A stretch of 64,000 nt of DNA, taken from positions 1,855,501 through 1,919,500 of the forward strand of contig NW_024104096.1 of the NCBI RefSeq assembly GCF_003945595.2, in the 5' to 3' direction. Source of the DNA: Pipra filicauda (Eukaryota; Chordata; Aves; Passeriformes; Pipridae). Positions 60,327 to 64,000 of this stretch are shown piece after piece. Made by a program: the position numbers and the translations under genes. The notes beneath the pieces are model-generated. The model was not told the DNA's origin. It did no database searches and saw nothing but the letters and a program-made list of their open reading frames with translations. Position 1 is the stretch's first letter. Each line of letters starts with the position of its first letter.

Positions 60327-63300
60327 GTAAGATTGCTCTATAGAGGATTAGGTTTATTATTTGAGAGTAGAATCAACAGCAAAAGATATAATTAACAACA
60401 GAAGAATACAGATACCATTATTTTCTTGTGTTAGGTGAGCTCTTTTTGACAGGTATTGTAAGTTGTTCTTTTAATGTTAACTTGTTCTTTTAAAGAATAA
60501 AATCATCGAGTAAAATTCTTTGATGGTTTGGAGTCCAAGAAAAGTGGATTATATTTAGTTCAAATATTCCATAGTTCTCTGATGCATTAAAATGACCCCA
60601 TTACTGCATATACTTACCAAGAAAAAAAATCTAACTGAAATATCAAAAACTATATAAAAAACTAATGTAAAGAGACCAAATATCAAAACTTAAATGAAAT
60701 CAAGGGCCATACTTCCTTGTTTTAATTACTGTTATTTCCTCAATTCCCCACCTGTAATAAGTGTGTATTTCTTTGTTCACCTCCAATGGCCAATGGTTTC
60801 AGTTTCCTCTGCCAATGCCTCTGGGTCAATGGCAAAGTCTCAGTTGAATTCTACAAATGTAGGCACAGATATGAGAGGTCCATTTCAGGATACACATGTA
60901 AACAACTGAAAATTTATTCAACGAAAAAACAGGACTCAGTTGAGAACTCTTAGCTTTGAAATCTGCAGTTTATTGAAGGAGCAGGTTCAGTCTCTAGGCT
61001 ACAATAAAATCCAGTTAGCTTATAAAGTAATTTGGGAGCTGAACAAAATATCTGAACAAACACTCAGAAGTATTAAAATTATTATTTATTCATAATTTTA
61101 TGTTTAGAACCTTCCACATTTCTTCAGATGCATTTAACTGGAATGATTATAGTAACATATGTGAAAATGAAGGCCAAAGGATTTTATACATTAAATAATC
61201 ACCATTTTAGATACATTTCTTTATTTTAACTGTGGGAATTTCCTTTTAAATGCTCTTTCCCTGGGACTTATTTGCTACCAAACCTTTTTTTTCGGCCAAG
61301 GAGTTCAACATTTGAGGCCATGAAGCAAAACCACTGATTTTTTAAAATGTAATAAATAACTGTCAACCCAGCCATACCGATAAAGGAACTTTAAGTGGCC
61401 TGAGCTTTACAGACATAGAGAAATAAGCAGGAGGAAACACGTCAAAGATGGAGTGAATAAAACAAAGGTATGATTCTATGATTTTTCTTAATGTAATCAT
61501 CTCTCAGTCTCTGTTTCACATGGCTGATTGGTAAGACTTCACACTGTTCTTGAAAACTGTGGATTTACCCTGTTCTTTGCATTAGTCTCTTCTGTATCTT
61601 TTACTGTTATCTTTTAACCATATTGAGCTTTTTATCCTGATAAGAAGATAATTATAAGATATATATAATAAGATAATATTCCGTAATGTTTGGATAAATA
61701 AAATCCCCATCTAACATATTCTGTGCACCTACAGGAAGCAAGTTAAGTTTAAATACAGCTTTCAGAAAAACAATCGAACAAAGTCAATAAGGTATTTCTT
61801 ATTTCTTAACAGACTACTTTGTTCTCGTTTTTCTGTCTACTTTAAAGAGAAAAAAATCATTTGCCAAGAAAGCCTAATCTGGAATTGTGCCTTTCATCTT
61901 TTTACAGTCCTTATAAAACATAAGTTTGTGGTTTTCCTTTGCTATTTTTTGTGTTCCAAGCTTCTCCACAAGGTACATACATCTGGAGCTATGAGCTTGT
62001 TTCCACATCCTGTATGCCATCAGAAAACTTTGCACTGATTCATGGAATTTGACTCCCCGTGGTACCTAGTTGTTTTAGGAGCAGTGAGAAGAATATATCT
62101 CCTTTCTTTCAAAGCTTCATATGAAATGTTGTCACTCAGTGCTTACAAAATGGACTGCTGATATCAAGGCAAAGGTTGTTCTCTAGATTATTTTGATGTG
62201 GGTATATTTCTTCATATTTGCTGTGATGCACTTTATCTGAACAATCTTCTGGAACAACAGTGGCAAGGATAGTAACTTTTTAAGCATGCTATCTGAACTC
62301 TCGTCAGAACAGATCTAAGAGTAAATTACAGTCGTAATAGTCTAACGACTTATCTATGTAATTATTACTACTATTGGCAAAGAACTGAAACAGAAAAAAT
62401 TCTATCATAGATGGATTTAATGAGCCAGCTCAGGTTATTCAGTGTTACCACAGCAATCAGACTGACTGTATATAAAATACTTTTCCATTAATACTTTTTC
62501 AGCCTGAAGAATATTCAGTTATGCATCGATGTAGATGCACGACTAACCATTGCATATATCTTGCATTATAGACTCAACAGATGGTTTTAAATCCCATCCT
62601 TTGAAATCATTATTGCCTCTGGAGTTCAGCAGTGTAATAGATGATAACAAATCCCAGGAACAAGGGGGATGAAACTCTGTACCAGTTGCTTCTAAATACA
62701 GGAGTTTAATATATGATGAATGGCTATCTATGATTTGTATAATACCATCTGTGTGAATAGCAATTTGTACCATAAAAACTAACAGGTTTCTATCCTAATT
62801 TTCCAATCTAGTACTGAAAATGGTAGTGAGGGTTAGTTTACTTCTTGACTTCACAATATTTGTAGAATTACTGCAGAATAAATTACTAGCAACCATGAAC
62901 TAAAAGGAAATAAATACATCGAGGAATTGTGTTGACACATTGTAGTAAATGAGTATAAAACTATTGATACAGAGTGAAATATAGATTTCCCTGAACTCAG
63001 TTGGAATTTTGCTACTGATTTCCACATTGCCAGCTTTTCACTTCCAGTACACAGACAGTTTGGCTATTTTTACCTTTAATTAATGTACAGTTCATCTGTT
63101 TTCCTATCCCTCTTCACTTATTTTCTCCTCTTCCTACTCACACTCCCTCCTTACCTCTCTTTGGTTCCTGTTCTATATCTGCTGCATCTGCCAGGCAGTT
63201 AAATTTTAAAATAGCTTTTCCCTTTGAAGTGCTAATGCCAGCACTGCTATTTCTATAGCAAGTAACTTCACTGACTGTTGTGGTTTGCTTTTACTCTTTA

Positions 63301-63410
63301 TGTGTTTGTACGTGCAGATGTAGGATGATATGTGATTTTAATGGTAAAGAGGTGGAAAAATGGAAAGAAAGAAAAAATCTCCTAATTAAGTTTTATAAAT
63401 AAAAGTTAAA
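60327..63410. other. AT-rich noncoding DNA, possible terminal exon near 60803
   Basis: No gene is confirmed. At 60803 a pyrimidine-rich acceptor ('ccaatggccaatggtttcag') opens a frame that reads SSANASGSMAKSQLNSTNVG and stops at 60909. An AATAAA motif follows near 61003. This would look like a last exon, but its phase does not fit the 60183-60326 candidate, except in another frame that stops after 14 codons. The rest of the stretch shows nothing recognisable. Confidence 0.35.
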
Positions 63411-63570
63411 TCCCAGCTGCTCCACTTCAGGCTGTGATCTTGTCAGATCTCACAAGCTAAGCAGGTTGAACTTGGTGAGTAATTAGATAGGAGACCTCTG
63501 AGAAAACCCAGTGTGCTGTATGTGGTGGCAAGATTCAGTAGCTGCCCCTGTTCCTCTTCAGGAAGTGCTT
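63411..63570 (+). mobile_element. 5S-rRNA-derived SINE or 5S retropseudogene
   Basis: Bases 63411-63522 align along nearly the whole of vertebrate 5S rRNA. The landmarks are 'gatcttgtcagatct' (5S: gatctcgtctgatct), 'aagctaagcaggttg' at 63454-63468 (internal promoter box A), 'ttagataggagacctc' (box C region) and 'agtgtgctgta' at the 3' end. Agreement is roughly two thirds to three quarters by eye, so the copy is old. The 5' third is poorly preserved. What follows (63523-63570: 'gtggtggcaagattcagtag', 'ctgcccctgttcctcttcag') is not 5S and may be the body of a SINE. Amniotes carry such elements with a 5S head (AmnSINE1 and other SINE3-type families), some reused as enhancers. It is not a working 5S gene. 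The exact family is unconfirmed. Confidence 0.7.
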
Positions 63571-64000
63571 ATGTTGTTCTTTCTTCATTGAATCCATCAG
63601 TGGCTATGAAACGTGACAGATCTGTACAGAAACTGTTTTGGAAAACAATACTGCCTGAAGGTAGGAGGATGTTCTTCTGAAAGGACCACTTTGTACACAA
63701 ACTCATTCGGAGTCTTTTTCCATCTGCTAGTGGCCAGAGATAGGAAAGTAGATGAATTATATACTGGAGGCAGAGTACTGGACCTTTGATTAGTTCCAGC
63801 ATGAGAAACATTCCATTTCTGTGTATTGAGCACTTGAGCAATCACTGTTGTCTTCTGCAAGATGGTTCTTTTTGCTATTGAATATGATATGTGTGTGTGT
63901 GTTTATTTTAAACTGTCCTTTTGTGACAATTTTACAGTATGGTGTACATTCATGTAGCAAAGTGAAACATTCCATGCTTGGATATTAACCTTAAGGAGTT
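63571..64000. other. Noncoding DNA to the window end
   Basis: No gene is recognised. Overlapping minus-strand open frames (63569-63841, 63597-63860) have no motif. A short (TG)n run lies at 63890-63902. If the 5S-derived SINE is longer than annotated, its body would continue into this stretch. Confidence 0.45.

Noticed and set aside
63411..63522. Functional 5S rRNA gene
   Set aside because: The 5' third is badly diverged, many substitutions lie in the internal promoter, and no T-run terminator follows at the correct place.
1..64000. CRISPR array, prokaryotic operon, phage or toxin-antitoxin system
   Set aside because: Repeat families, splice-like signals, microsatellites and the lack of dense open frames all mark the DNA as vertebrate; no direct-repeat/spacer array is present.

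Overview
This window looks like nuclear DNA from a bird, probably a passerine, lying in a gene-poor region or inside very long introns. The sequence is AT-rich throughout, has no CpG island, and contains no open frame that I recognise as a conserved protein gene. The bird assignment rests on the repeats. There are CR1 LINE fragments of the classic avian type, with the hallmark 3'-terminal motif reading 'atcatagaat...gttggaa..gacc' on the complementary strand. There is also a tRNA-Ile-derived SINE with a CR1-like 3' tail, the architecture described for TguSINE1 of songbirds.

Layout. Bases 1-7600 hold two old, heavily mutated CR1-type fragments (about 3340-3650 and 4700-4970) in otherwise featureless DNA. 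At 7632-8240 lies the clearest protein-derived block: the 3' end of an RTE/jockey-type non-LTR retrotransposon. It has one stop and one frameshift, then about 120 intact codons ending in a C2HC-like finger. A CR1 tail follows at 8505-8672. From 8.7 to 20 kb there is almost nothing except a short minus-strand CR1 (12167-12325) and a faint MIR/L2-like tail (17136-17216). Stronger CR1 copies lie at 20047-20480 and 39181-39468 (minus) and an old one at 23005-23266 (plus). A MIR-like 3' end is at 25285-25382, a less AT-rich unidentified segment with diverged repeat units at 27600-28090, and the tRNA-Ile SINE at 31913-32013. At 63411-63570 a 5S-rRNA-derived sequence continues into what may be a SINE body, reminiscent of AmnSINE1/SINE3-type elements. 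Simple repeats include GATA (45101-45180), GAAA (56399-56474), TA (36111-36162) and A-rich tracts.

Genes. No gene model can be asserted. A few segments have good splice signals around a suitable interval: 34136-34211 (+), 40223-40357 (+, stops in all frames), 42565-42759 (-), 47280-47387 (-) and 60183-60326 (+). They sit on both strands, their phases do not chain into one transcript, and decoy exons are common in vertebrate introns. They are given as candidates only. I found no operon, CRISPR array, phage or toxin system, and no convincing new biological system. The items most worth following up are the 5S-derived element, the retrotransposon tail, and the 195-base and 144-base exon candidates.
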